DNA of 64,000 bases from the NCBI GenBank assembly GCA_017396025.1, contig JAFQNF010000044.1, positions 108,259-172,258 on the forward strand, read 5' to 3'. Below are positions 42,475-51,127 of this stretch, piece after piece. The stretch comes from a bacterium (GTDB taxonomy: Bacteria > Cyanobacteriota > Vampirovibrionia > Gastranaerophilales > Gastranaerophilaceae). Within the stretch, counting starts at the first letter, position 1. Every line of letters begins with the position of its first letter. The notes beneath the pieces are model-generated. The model was not told where the DNA came from. It was given only the letters and a program-made list of their open reading frames with translations, and ran no database searches. A program made the translations under genes and the position numbers.

Positions 42475-42489
42475 TTATTAATCTGACTA

Positions 42490-42933
42490 TTAATTGAATT
42501 TACCAGCCATTGCTTCTACAACTGTATCAGCAGGATTTTTTTCTGAGAAAAATCTTGTAACAGCAGCCTTTGCATTAGTATAAATACCAGTTACAAATGT
42601 TTTTGCTTTTTCAAATAATGGTTTTGCTTTACCTGCTGCATCTTTAGCAGTTGTTTTAACTCTATCAGCTACTGGTTTTACTTTTCCTGAAATTTTATCG
42701 AATAAAGGTTTAACTTTTGCAACTTGTGGTTCTAATACAGACCAAACTTTATCAGCTGCTGTTTTTAAACCATTGATACCTTTATCTACGTGTGCATTTT
42801 TACCAACAAATCTGTCTAATTTGCCTGATTTTGCTAAGTATAATGCAGAACCTGCCACAGCTGCGCCAGTTAAAGCTGCTTTTGCGATTGTTTTTGCTGC
42901 GCTTGGTCTTTCTGTTTGTACTGGTTGAATCAT
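42490..42933 (-). CDS. Ala/Lys-rich helical small protein of unknown function
   Basis: 147 residues. A short polar start is followed by an Ala/Gly-rich hydrophobic stretch (A-A-L-T-G-A-A-V-A-G-S-A-L-Y-L-A, about 18-34). Amphipathic helices rich in Lys, Val and Ala come next, with repeated V-K-P-L-F/V-K-P-V and K-A-K-P-L-F-E-K words at about 13-18 residue intervals. AGGAG precedes the ATG. Late embryogenesis or apolipoprotein-like helices share this pattern, but no homology is claimed. Next to the F-R-A motif protein on the same strand. Confidence 0.65.
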   Translation of the reverse strand: MIQPVQTERPSAAKTIAKAALTGAAVAGSALYLAKSGKLDRFVGKNAHVDKGINGLKTAADKVWSVLEPQVAKVKPLFDKISGKVKPVADRVKTTAKDAAGKAKPLFEKAKTFVTGIYTNAKAAVTRFFSEKNPADTVVEAMAGKFN

Positions 42934-43054
42934 ATATTTCTCCTAAAAATTATATTTCCTTCTGCTTATATAAAGTCCCTAAAAACAAAATTTGTTATTT
43001 CGAAAAAAAATGTTAACTAAATGTTACATGTTAATAATCTAATTATAAACAAAA

Positions 43055-43097
43055 AATGATAAAAAAAGAAGAGAAACAAAATAGTTTCTCTTCTTTT
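43055..43097 (-). terminator. Terminator of the F-R-A motif gene
   Basis: AAAGAAGAGAAAC (43065-43077) and GTTTCTCTTCTTT (43084-43096), followed on the minus strand by a T-run. Confidence 0.85.
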
Positions 43098-43132
43098 GGT
43101 AATTATACAATTTAAGTTTTGAATGTTACTTA

Positions 43133-43543
43133 TTATGCTTGAGGTGCTTGAGGTGCTTTATTTTTTAAATTGCCAATAATTTCAGCACCTTTACCTTTTA
43201 CCCAGTTGAAACCTTCAACTACTTTGTTTTTTGCAGCTCCTGCATATTTTAAAACTGCTTCTCCAGCTTTATCTAAGTAACCTAAACCTTTTTTAATTGT
43301 TTCATTTGTAATTTTGTTATTAGTGAAAATACCTTTGTGGTGACCAAATGCCAAACCTGCTGCTACGGCTGCTGCGGCAATTAATGCGCCTAATATCTTT
43401 TTACCAGCGCCACCTTTTTTCTTTGCTCCAGAATTAATTGTTGAAGCTGCTGCTGGTTGTTCTGCATATGTTTGTGGTCTTCTTAACATTTCTTGAAAAC
43501 TTGCTGCTGTTGTTGCTCTAAAGCTTACTGGACTTACCATCAT
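43133..43543 (-). CDS. Small Ala/Lys-rich protein with N-terminal F-R-A motif
   Basis: 136 residues. It begins M-M-V-S-P-V-S-F-R-A, the F-[KR]-[GA] motif found in three other proteins here. A disordered Ala/Gln segment follows, then K-K-K-G-G-A-G-K-K and one hydrophobic segment (I-L-G-A-L-I-A-A-A-A-V-A-A-G-L-A-F-G, about 51-68). The C-terminal helix is basic and ends in a Pro/Gln tail. AGGAGG lies seven bases before the ATG at 43543, a very strong ribosome binding site. Monocistronic with its own terminator. Function unknown. Confidence 0.7.
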   Translation of the reverse strand: MMVSPVSFRATTAASFQEMLRRPQTYAEQPAAASTINSGAKKKGGAGKKILGALIAAAAVAAGLAFGHHKGIFTNNKITNETIKKGLGYLDKAGEAVLKYAGAAKNKVVEGFNWVKGKGAEIIGNLKNKAPQAPQA

Positions 43544-43795
43544 ATAATTACCTCCTTTTACTTTTCTTGGTATCTTCTAAAACCCCATAAAAGTTAAAAA
43601 TTGTCTTTTTTGATTGGATGATTAATAATTCGTTACATTTGAAAACGAATATGTATTTAAAACACATTGAGACAATCAAATTATAACATATTTGTCATTC
43701 TGAAAAAATATTTTTAAATTTTGGAATAAATTTTTTTAAACTGTACTCTAATAATTTAGGAGAGGTAGTTTAATTTTAGAGAGAGAAATACACAT

Positions 43796-46456
43796 ATGTC
43801 AGCGATAGATACAATGAATTTATTAATTGATGAAAAAGCAGTTAGTTATGCAAAGATTTATTCATCTTTATTGAAAGATGAATTTCAAAGAAAAAGAGCT
43901 TATGCATCTTTAGTTGCTTTATATGCATTGTTAAGTGAAGTAGAAAAAACAGATAATGATGTACAAAAATCGATGACATTGTTCAGAAATCCTGTATTAA
44001 ACGAAGAATATGAAATTTCTGATTTTTATATAAATAATTGGCACGTAGATGTTCGTGTGGTTACGGATGGTACCGCTTTTTTGGTTCCTAAAGCTCATTA
44101 TGATAATGACTTGCAACCAGACTTCTATGCAGTTGTAAAAGTTGATAAAACTCTTTCTAGTGCGCAACTTCTTGGGTTTGCTGATACGGCTGATGTGAAA
44201 AAAGAAGGCTTTGACTATCATTATTACAGTATTTCTCTAAACTCTTTAATTTCATATGATGACTTTTTAACAAAGATAAATAATACGAAAGTAACGGCTT
44301 TTTCTGAGGAAGAACACGAGTTTTTTAAGTCAAATTATTTGAGCCTTCTTGATGAGGAAATTGAAGTAACAACAAAAAATAGATTAATTAAGCATATTTT
44401 TGAATGTTCTAAATGTAGAACAGAATTTTGTTGTTTTACAGGCTTTGAGATGGTGAGTTGTAATATGGGAAAATATCCTAACTTGCTTGAAGATCAAACT
44501 TTAAACATCGTGGGCGCTCAAAGTGTTGATGACGATAAATATGCAGGAAAAGAAGAAATTATAAAAATTACAGATGACGAAGAAGAAGTTCTTTCTGATG
44601 AATCTGAACAAGAAGAAACAATAGAAGAAGAAATTACAGAAGAAACAACGGAAGAAGAAAATAGGGAAGAAACGGTTTCTGATATATTAGATGAATTATT
44701 TAATATGGAAGAAGATTTTATTGAACAAGAACCAATAAAAGAAAAACCTGTTATGACGGCTCCTATCCAAGTTAGTGAATCTGGAGACTTGGAAATTATA
44801 GAAGAAAATATTGAACAAGAGGCTTCTGTTGCTGATATGCCTGTTCTTGAAACTTATGGTGCTGAAAATATTCAAACATCATCAGATTTAGAAATTATCG
44901 AAGATGAAATAATAGATGAGCAAAATCCAAATAATGATGAAGTTGTTCTGTTAGAAAATGAACCTATTGTTCTTACAGAAGAAGAACTTGCGCTGCCAGA
45001 AGATACAGCTACAGTTATTTCTGATGAAATTGAAACTCCTGAAGAAAATGTTCAAAAAGTAATAGTTGATTACGATGAATATGGAGAACCAATTTATTCA
45101 TATATTACAAATGTTGGTCAAGAAGAAGAACTTGATGAAAGTACAGAAATTGAACCGTTGCCAGAGGATGATGATGATATCCTTAACGAAGAATTTGAAA
45201 CATATCCGCAGCAAGATGATGTTATTGGTAGTTTGAATGACATTAATAGTGGTATGGCTAGACCTGTTGAATATGTTACAAATGAAGAAATAGCTACGGA
45301 TGAAGTAACTGAATTTGAAGAATATAAAGAAGAAGATCAGGCTGAAAATTCTGAAGTAGAATATGTAGAATACAAAGAAGAATCTGTAGTTCAAGATGAC
45401 GATGAAGCGTTAGATATTTCTCTTGAAGATGAACAAACAACAGATGTTCAAGCTCAAGATGAAGCTGTTGAATATGAACAATATGAAGAAACTCAAGAAG
45501 ATGATTTCTTAGAACAAGATGATGAAGTTCAACAAGTTGATGAAGAAGAACAATCAGAAGAATACGATGATGTTCAAGAATATGATGATGAAAATCAAGA
45601 GTATGAAGAATATCAAGATGAAGATGGTATGGAAGGTGACGAGGAAGAAGGATATGGTATTCCTGAAGAAAACTTGGCAAAACCTTCTTCTAAAAAAAGC
45701 TTGATGATTATTGCAATGCTTGTAATCTTTGCGTTGGTTGGTTGTGGCGCTGGTGCATTTTTCTTCTTGAAAAAACCGCAACAAACATCTGCTCCTACTC
45801 AGCCAACAGAAAATAGTGTTGAAATGCCTGTTGAAGCGCCAGTAGATAATCCTGTTGATAATTCACAAGTAAATGATATGTTTGAAACAGTTGAAGGTGA
45901 AGATATGGGACTTGAAGTTCCTTCTGCACCGGCTGAAATTGCTCAAAATTCAGAATTACCACCTCCTCCTCCTGTAGAAGCGTCTCAGCCAAGTCCGGTT
46001 GAAAATCCTCCGGTTGCACCTTTGACAGAGGCAGATTTAGTTCAAAATCAAACTCCTGAACAAGTTTCAAATTCTATTGCAAATGCATTTTCTCCAAGTA
46101 CAAATGTTGTGACTCTAAGAAACGTTAATTGGTTATGTGCTCCACAATTATTTGCAGATACTGAATTCAAAATATACTTGCAAAAACTTGATAATATTTT
46201 GAAGCTAAATTTGAGAAAAAACATTTTAGATATTTCTGAATCACCACAAAATAACTCTGTAACAGTTAAAATGGCTGTTGATAATATGGGTAATTTATTA
46301 AGAGTTGCGATGTCAGAATCTAGCGGTTCTCAACAAGTAGATAACATTGTGTTACAAAGTATTAATGAAACCTTTGAAGGCGAAAAGAGCCAAATACTCA
46401 ATGAAAGCACACAAAAGGCAGATAAATATTACCTAAAAGTAGTAATAAAATTGTAA
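43796..46456 (+). CDS. Transmembrane anti-sigma-like protein with DUF1822-like, HxxxCxxC zinc, acidic linker and TonB-C-like domains
   Basis: 886 residues. Residues 10-165 follow the cyanobacterial DUF1822 pattern (F-L-V-P-K...D-F-Y-A-V-V-K-V-D-K-T-L-S-S-A-Q-L-L-G-F). At 200-207 is H-I-F-E-C-S-K-C, an Hx3Cx2C motif as in zinc-binding anti-sigma domains. About 240-635 is an extremely acidic, probably disordered linker. A single membrane span lies at about 638-657, then a Pro/Gln-rich periplasmic stretch. From 769 to 886 is a TonB-C-like domain (M-A-V-D-N-M-G-N-L-L-R-V...S-S-G-S-Q-Q-V-D). A sigma-like gene follows 48 bases later. I infer regulated inhibition of that factor from the envelope. 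Confidence 0.78.
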   Translation: MSAIDTMNLLIDEKAVSYAKIYSSLLKDEFQRKRAYASLVALYALLSEVEKTDNDVQKSMTLFRNPVLNEEYEISDFYINNWHVDVRVVTDGTAFLVPKAHYDNDLQPDFYAVVKVDKTLSSAQLLGFADTADVKKEGFDYHYYSISLNSLISYDDFLTKINNTKVTAFSEEEHEFFKSNYLSLLDEEIEVTTKNRLIKHIFECSKCRTEFCCFTGFEMVSCNMGKYPNLLEDQTLNIVGAQSVDDDKYAGKEEIIKITDDEEEVLSDESEQEETIEEEITEETTEEENREETVSDILDELFNMEEDFIEQEPIKEKPVMTAPIQVSESGDLEIIEENIEQEASVADMPVLETYGAENIQTSSDLEIIEDEIIDEQNPNNDEVVLLENEPIVLTEEELALPEDTATVISDEIETPEENVQKVIVDYDEYGEPIYSYITNVGQEEELDESTEIEPLPEDDDDILNEEFETYPQQDDVIGSLNDINSGMARPVEYVTNEEIATDEVTEFEEYKEEDQAENSEVEYVEYKEESVVQDDDEALDISLEDEQTTDVQAQDEAVEYEQYEETQEDDFLEQDDEVQQVDEEEQSEEYDDVQEYDDENQEYEEYQDEDGMEGDEEEGYGIPEENLAKPSSKKSLMIIAMLVIFALVGCGAGAFFFLKKPQQTSAPTQPTENSVEMPVEAPVDNPVDNSQVNDMFETVEGEDMGLEVPSAPAEIAQNSELPPPPPVEASQPSPVENPPVAPLTEADLVQNQTPEQVSNSIANAFSPSTNVVTLRNVNWLCAPQLFADTEFKIYLQKLDNILKLNLRKNILDISESPQNNSVTVKMAVDNMGNLLRVAMSESSGSQQVDNIVLQSINETFEGEKSQILNESTQKADKYYLKVVIKL

Positions 46457-46504
46457 TTTATGTTATTATGTTGTATGGGTATGCGAGATTAGAGAAAAAG
46501 ACTT

Positions 46505-47092
46505 GTGCTTTTAGTAGAAGAACAAAGATCATTAATAGAAAAAATTGTTAAGGGGAATAAAAATTTCCGTGGCAATGAGGACTTGTTTGAAGACTTCTGT
46601 AGTGAAGCTTTTCAGAAGTCTTACATGATTTTTAATTCTTCATCAAATATACAAAAAATTGAAAGCTATGTTACAAAAGTTGTGCATACCTCAATTCTTA
46701 GTGTTCTTAAAAATTCAGGTAGAGTGAGAAGAACAAATGATGGTTTTGTTCCTACTAAAGAAATTAAAGTACCCGATTTCAGCTCAAATGCTGTTGTAAA
46801 ACCAAATGTTCTTGGTCCTGATTTTATTCTAGATTTCCCAGACCCAAAGGAAAGTGCTGAAGAGATATTGATTACAAAGGATTGCCTTCAGCGAATAGCA
46901 GATTCTGTGTGTGTTATTCATAAAGAATTACCAAATCAAAACTTTTTAGAAATCTTTTATATGAGATATATTAAGGGGTTAAAACAGGCTGAAATTGCTA
47001 AGAATTTAAATCTTTCGCAATCTGAAATAAGTAAAAGATTAATGCAACTTTCTAAATTGATAAGTAATTTTTTAGATGGCAGTAGAAGTTAG
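46505..47092 (+). CDS. Sigma-70-like (ECF-type) RNA polymerase factor
   Basis: 195 residues. The first 85 residues are a helical region 2-like part (F-E-D-F-C-S-E-A-F-Q-K-S-Y...I-E-S-Y-V-T-K-V-V-H-T-S). Residues about 147-188 are a clear region 4 helix-turn-helix (F-Y-M-R-Y-I-K-G-L-K-Q-A-E-I-A-K-N-L-N-L-S-Q-S-E-I-S-K-R-L). The middle (about 75-115) is atypical, so region 2 is divergent and core-polymerase binding needs testing. The start is GTG at 46505. It lies between the membrane anti-sigma-like gene and the zinc-ribbon ATPase gene, spaced 48 and 8 bases. Confidence 0.78.
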   Translation: MLLVEEQRSLIEKIVKGNKNFRGNEDLFEDFCSEAFQKSYMIFNSSSNIQKIESYVTKVVHTSILSVLKNSGRVRRTNDGFVPTKEIKVPDFSSNAVVKPNVLGPDFILDFPDPKESAEEILITKDCLQRIADSVCVIHKELPNQNFLEIFYMRYIKGLKQAEIAKNLNLSQSEISKRLMQLSKLISNFLDGSRS

Positions 47093-47100
47093 GTACTGCT

Positions 47101-50100
47101 ATGAAATGTCGTAAATGCGGTTCCGAAATTCCTGATGAGTCAATCAGATGCGCTAATTGCGGTATAAAAGTAAATATGTATTGTCCGGATTGCAAAACTT
47201 TAAATCCTTTTGGTTCTAAAGTTTGTAAGTCTTGTGGTTTAGAATTAATAAAAACTTGTCCAGAGTGTGGTGCTAATAATTTATATTCTGCTAAAGAATG
47301 TAGAAAATGTAATCATTCTTTTGTAGACATTGAAATCGAAGAAAAAATAGTAGCTCCAGAATCTAAAGAGTTTGATGTTGTAAGGTCTTTTTCTTCTACA
47401 GAACAAGCTTTTATTCCAGTTTATGAAAATGAAAAAAAATCTGAAGAAACTGAAAACAACGAAAAAGAGGAATTTGTAAATATCTTTAATGTTGAGGAAG
47501 AAGAGAACGAAGAAGAAAAAGTTGAAGAAATTATTCAATATATTGAAGAAGATGTAAAAGAACCTGAAAAACAACAAATTGAACAAAAAGAACATACTGA
47601 ATTAGATGAAAGTGTTGATGTACTTCCATTAGATGAGGTTGTTGATGACAATGTACAAGAAAGTATTGAACAAGAAAACATAGAAGAAGATACCCAAGAA
47701 GATGAAGAAAACTTTGATTTTGAGGTTCAACCAGAAGTTGTTAAAAAGGTTGCAAATGTTATCAAAACATCAATAACAAAACAAGTTATTGCTCTTCAAG
47801 GAATGGAAGGTTGCGGAAAGACTGCTGTTTTAAAACAAGTAAATAAATATTTAAGTTCAAAAGGATATTTGTTTTTGTATGGTAGCTGTACACCACTTGT
47901 TCAGATTACAAGTTTTGGTTTCTTTCAAGATGCTTTTCTTAGAATTATGGGATTTCCTCCATATACAAAATCGACAGAATCATTTATAAAAGATTTCAAA
48001 AAAAGTAGTTTTTATAATCTTTTTAGTTTCCTTGATGGAAATGAATTAACTCAGTTTTTAAATATTTTTTATCCATCGCAAAAGGATAATTTTGAAAATA
48101 TTATGGAAAACAAACAACAAATGTTTTCTATTTTAGAAAAGGTAATTAAATCCTTTTCTCTTAATAATAATTTAGTTATTACTATTGATAATTTTGAATT
48201 ATTAGATGGTGCATCTTACGATTTTATTGTTCATATGCTAGAAAAAGGTTATTTTAATAATCGTTTAAAACTCCTTGTTGCATATCAAGAAGATAAATCT
48301 ATTCAAACATATTTCGATGTATCAAAAGCTGATGATAGAATCTTTGAGATGATAAAAGTTAATAAACTATCATCTGATGAGATGCTTGATGTTGTTAAAA
48401 AGTCTTTGAACATTGATATTCAAGAAATTATGGATAAAGAGTATCTTGATGAACTTCTTGAAAAATCAAATGGTAATGCTCTTAGAATGGAGCAAGAACT
48501 TGCATTGTTATTTAATACCCACTACATTTCACTTAAAGGCAATGATATTATTATAAATGAAGATAATAGGCCAGAACTTGATCCAACATCATTTGAAGAA
48601 TTAATAAAGTTAAGGTTAAATTCATTAACACCAACAGCAAAAAATGTTCTATTCATGGCTGCAATAATGGGCTATCGTTTTGCAACAAGTATACTTTGCT
48701 TGGCTGTTACTATGCCAAATGAAAAGGCAGAAAAATTGCTTGATTTCTTAATTCAAGAACAATTTATTCAAAGGGTAGATAATTATACTTGTGAATTTAA
48801 AAGTCTTACTTTGTGGAAGTTAATTTATCAAGAAGCAAAGACTGATTTGCTATATAAAGAAAATTCAGAGAGATTATATTTGTCTTTGAAACATTTAATT
48901 CTTTCAAGTAATTTGCAAAAATTAATTTCTTGTACAGAAGCTTTGTCTAAAAATGAAGCATTTTTGATATGGCAGAATACTGCAAGTATAGCAGCAAAAT
49001 TAGGGGATACAAACCTTTATGTAATTGCGCAAAAACAATGTTTGAAAATTTTAGAAGAGCAAAATTTGCTTAATGCAGAAGAATTAAAAGCAGAAATATA
49101 TGAACAAATTGGGAAATTGCTTTGTGAAAAATCACCAAAAGAAGCTGTTACATATCTTGCTAATGTCCTAGATTCAGAGATAAAAGCAGGAAATTTAAAT
49201 AAAGTAATAGATTTATCTGGTTATTTCGTAAAAAGTTGTTATTTATCTGGAAACTATTTTGGTGCTGCAGAGGCTGTTGATACAGTAATTTCAAATCTTG
49301 AGCTTGCGGATGTTGAGGTTTCGCCAATAGATATTGCTTTGATTAAAACAAGAAAGTTAAAAGCGTTATTTAATATCGGTAACAGCGAGCAGATAATAAA
49401 TCTTGTTAATGAAGATATTATATTAGATTTAGAAAAAGGTTTAGAATCAAAGAAGAATAATGATACTAAGTACAAAAGTTTAATTGTAGATGCGTGGCTA
49501 CATTCTAAAACTGTACTTGCAAAAGCATATGCAATGCAGGGTAATAATGCTGTATTTAACGTTATTTCTGATTTAAAACAATTTTTGGATAAATATAGTT
49601 ATAATACTGAATTCTATACTATTCAAATAGCTTTATTAGAAGCTTTTGGTAATACGATTACAGGTGAAATTCATAAATCTAATGAACTTTTAAATGCAAT
49701 TTCTTTGAGAACAAAACATAGAGTTATGGAACCAGAATTACTTTCTGAATGGAACTTAATTAGTGTTATTAACAGAATATTTTTAGGTGAGAATGATGGA
49801 TTAAAAGCTGATTTATTTGAATTGGCTGCATTTACTAATAATATAAATGAACACTTCATGAAAAATATAATTAAGTTGATGCTTGGTTATGTTTTAAAAG
49901 AAGAAGATAATACACAGAAAGCACTTGAAATTTTTAATGAGCAAATTACATATTTTGCAAAAGAAAAAGTTGCAATTGGGGCTATGCTTTCTTGGTTATT
50001 AATAGTTCAATTATCTATTGAGGATGATGACGACGATAAAGCATTAAGTACAGCGACAAAATCGTTAGAAATTGCTCAAAGTCCTAAAATAAATAATTAT

Positions 50101-50439
50101 TTCTTTATAATATATTTCCAAAAATATATTGCAGATATTTATTTGAAAAAAGGTGATTTTACTGCTGCGAAAATGTATTTAGAAAAAGCAATTATGCTTG
50201 CTAAACAATTTGAACTTAAATACCAAGTTATTGAGCTTTATGTTGCATACGGTAATTATATGGAAGAATTTATGAGAGTTACACATAATTATTCTTCTAT
50301 CAATGTTTCAAATACGGCTGAAATGTATGAAAAAGCATTAGTAGCTGCAAAAGAATTAAAGCTTTCAAACTTGATTGATAGAGTTAATAGAGAAAAGAGT
50401 GATTTTAAAACATTCTGCCAATTAAATTCTATTAGTTAA
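47101..50439 (+). CDS. Triple zinc-ribbon, STAND-type ATPase with helical repeats
   Basis: 1112 residues, soluble. Three zinc ribbons lie at the N-terminus (Cys3/6/17/20, 28/31/42/45, 53/56/67/70). An acidic linker runs to about 210. The ATPase has Walker A G-M-E-G-C-G-K-T (234-241) and a Walker B-like L-V-I-T-I-D-N-F-E (about 358-366), then a helical C-terminal ATPase region and TPR-like repeats from about 620 to the end. This is the layout of AAA_16/STAND signalling ATPases that assemble on ligand binding. No cyclase, kinase or DNA-binding domain is visible. The gene starts 8 bases after the sigma-like gene, which indicates one circuit. Confidence 0.8.
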   Translation: MKCRKCGSEIPDESIRCANCGIKVNMYCPDCKTLNPFGSKVCKSCGLELIKTCPECGANNLYSAKECRKCNHSFVDIEIEEKIVAPESKEFDVVRSFSSTEQAFIPVYENEKKSEETENNEKEEFVNIFNVEEEENEEEKVEEIIQYIEEDVKEPEKQQIEQKEHTELDESVDVLPLDEVVDDNVQESIEQENIEEDTQEDEENFDFEVQPEVVKKVANVIKTSITKQVIALQGMEGCGKTAVLKQVNKYLSSKGYLFLYGSCTPLVQITSFGFFQDAFLRIMGFPPYTKSTESFIKDFKKSSFYNLFSFLDGNELTQFLNIFYPSQKDNFENIMENKQQMFSILEKVIKSFSLNNNLVITIDNFELLDGASYDFIVHMLEKGYFNNRLKLLVAYQEDKSIQTYFDVSKADDRIFEMIKVNKLSSDEMLDVVKKSLNIDIQEIMDKEYLDELLEKSNGNALRMEQELALLFNTHYISLKGNDIIINEDNRPELDPTSFEELIKLRLNSLTPTAKNVLFMAAIMGYRFATSILCLAVTMPNEKAEKLLDFLIQEQFIQRVDNYTCEFKSLTLWKLIYQEAKTDLLYKENSERLYLSLKHLILSSNLQKLISCTEALSKNEAFLIWQNTASIAAKLGDTNLYVIAQKQCLKILEEQNLLNAEELKAEIYEQIGKLLCEKSPKEAVTYLANVLDSEIKAGNLNKVIDLSGYFVKSCYLSGNYFGAAEAVDTVISNLELADVEVSPIDIALIKTRKLKALFNIGNSEQIINLVNEDIILDLEKGLESKKNNDTKYKSLIVDAWLHSKTVLAKAYAMQGNNAVFNVISDLKQFLDKYSYNTEFYTIQIALLEAFGNTITGEIHKSNELLNAISLRTKHRVMEPELLSEWNLISVINRIFLGENDGLKADLFELAAFTNNINEHFMKNIIKLMLGYVLKEEDNTQKALEIFNEQITYFAKEKVAIGAMLSWLLIVQLSIEDDDDDKALSTATKSLEIAQSPKINNYFFIIYFQKYIADIYLKKGDFTAAKMYLEKAIMLAKQFELKYQVIELYVAYGNYMEEFMRVTHNYSSINVSNTAEMYEKALVAAKELKLSNLIDRVNREKSDFKTFCQLNSIS

Positions 50440-50440
50440 T

Positions 50441-51127
50441 TTATCTTTGTTCTACCTTTTTTATATATCTTTTTAGTGTTTCTATAATTTCGTTGAATTC
50501 TTCGTTTGAGTATGTTTGCTCTTCCTTTAGTGTTTCATCATTAATTGCTGTTTTGGCTTCGAATTTTTGTAAATAGTATTTTTCTGCATTTTGAATGAGT
50601 TTTCCAATTTCTTCAAAATCAGTATAATCAAGTTGAGATTTTAAAACAGTTGTTCTAAATTCATAGCTAACATTTGATGTCATAATTAATTGAATACTTT
50701 GTTTTATTTTTTCTGTATTAATATCAACCTTTGTTATTTCGCTATATTTTTTGAGTGGAGCTTTTATATCCATTGCAATATAGTCAATAAGTGGTAAAGC
50801 TTGTTCTATAACCTCTGGACGATAGCCGTTTGTATCTAGTTTTACTAAAAAACCACGAGATTTCACCTCTTTTATAAAAGGAATTAAATCAGGTTGAAGG
50901 GTTGCTTCACCACCTGTTATAACAACTCCATCTAACTTTCCTTTTCTTTTGTCAAGAAACTCAAAGAAGACATCTGTTGAATAGATGTCTTTCTTTGAAT
51001 TTAAAAGGTCTGGATTGTGGCAATATCCACAGTTAAAGTTACAACCTTGAGTAAAAACAATCGCGCTTATTTTATCTGGAAAATCAAGAAGCGAAGTTCT
51101 TTGTATTCCGCCAATTATAAATCGCAT
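50441..51127 (-). CDS. nrdG: Anaerobic ribonucleotide reductase activating protein
   Basis: About 228 residues. A radical-SAM enzyme with the C-x3-C-x2-C cluster in Q-G-C-N-F-N-C-G-Y-C-H-N, then G-G-E-A-T-L and a C-terminal half-barrel. It installs the glycyl radical on NrdD. The ATG at 51127 gives the usual M-R-F-I-I-G-G-I-Q-R-T-S-L-L-D-F-P start and overlaps the end of nrdD; an in-frame GTG at 51133 is the alternative. It ends 1 base from the convergent ATPase gene. Confidence 0.93.
   Translation of the reverse strand: MRFIIGGIQRTSLLDFPDKISAIVFTQGCNFNCGYCHNPDLLNSKKDIYSTDVFFEFLDKRKGKLDGVVITGGEATLQPDLIPFIKEVKSRGFLVKLDTNGYRPEVIEQALPLIDYIAMDIKAPLKKYSEITKVDINTEKIKQSIQLIMTSNVSYEFRTTVLKSQLDYTDFEEIGKLIQNAEKYYLQKFEAKTAINDETLKEEQTYSNEEFNEIIETLKRYIKKVEQR

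Noticed and set aside
45294..45680. Leu/His-rich minus-strand ORFs opposite the acidic linker.
   Set aside because: They mirror GAA/GAT-rich codons on the plus strand and lack ribosome binding sites.
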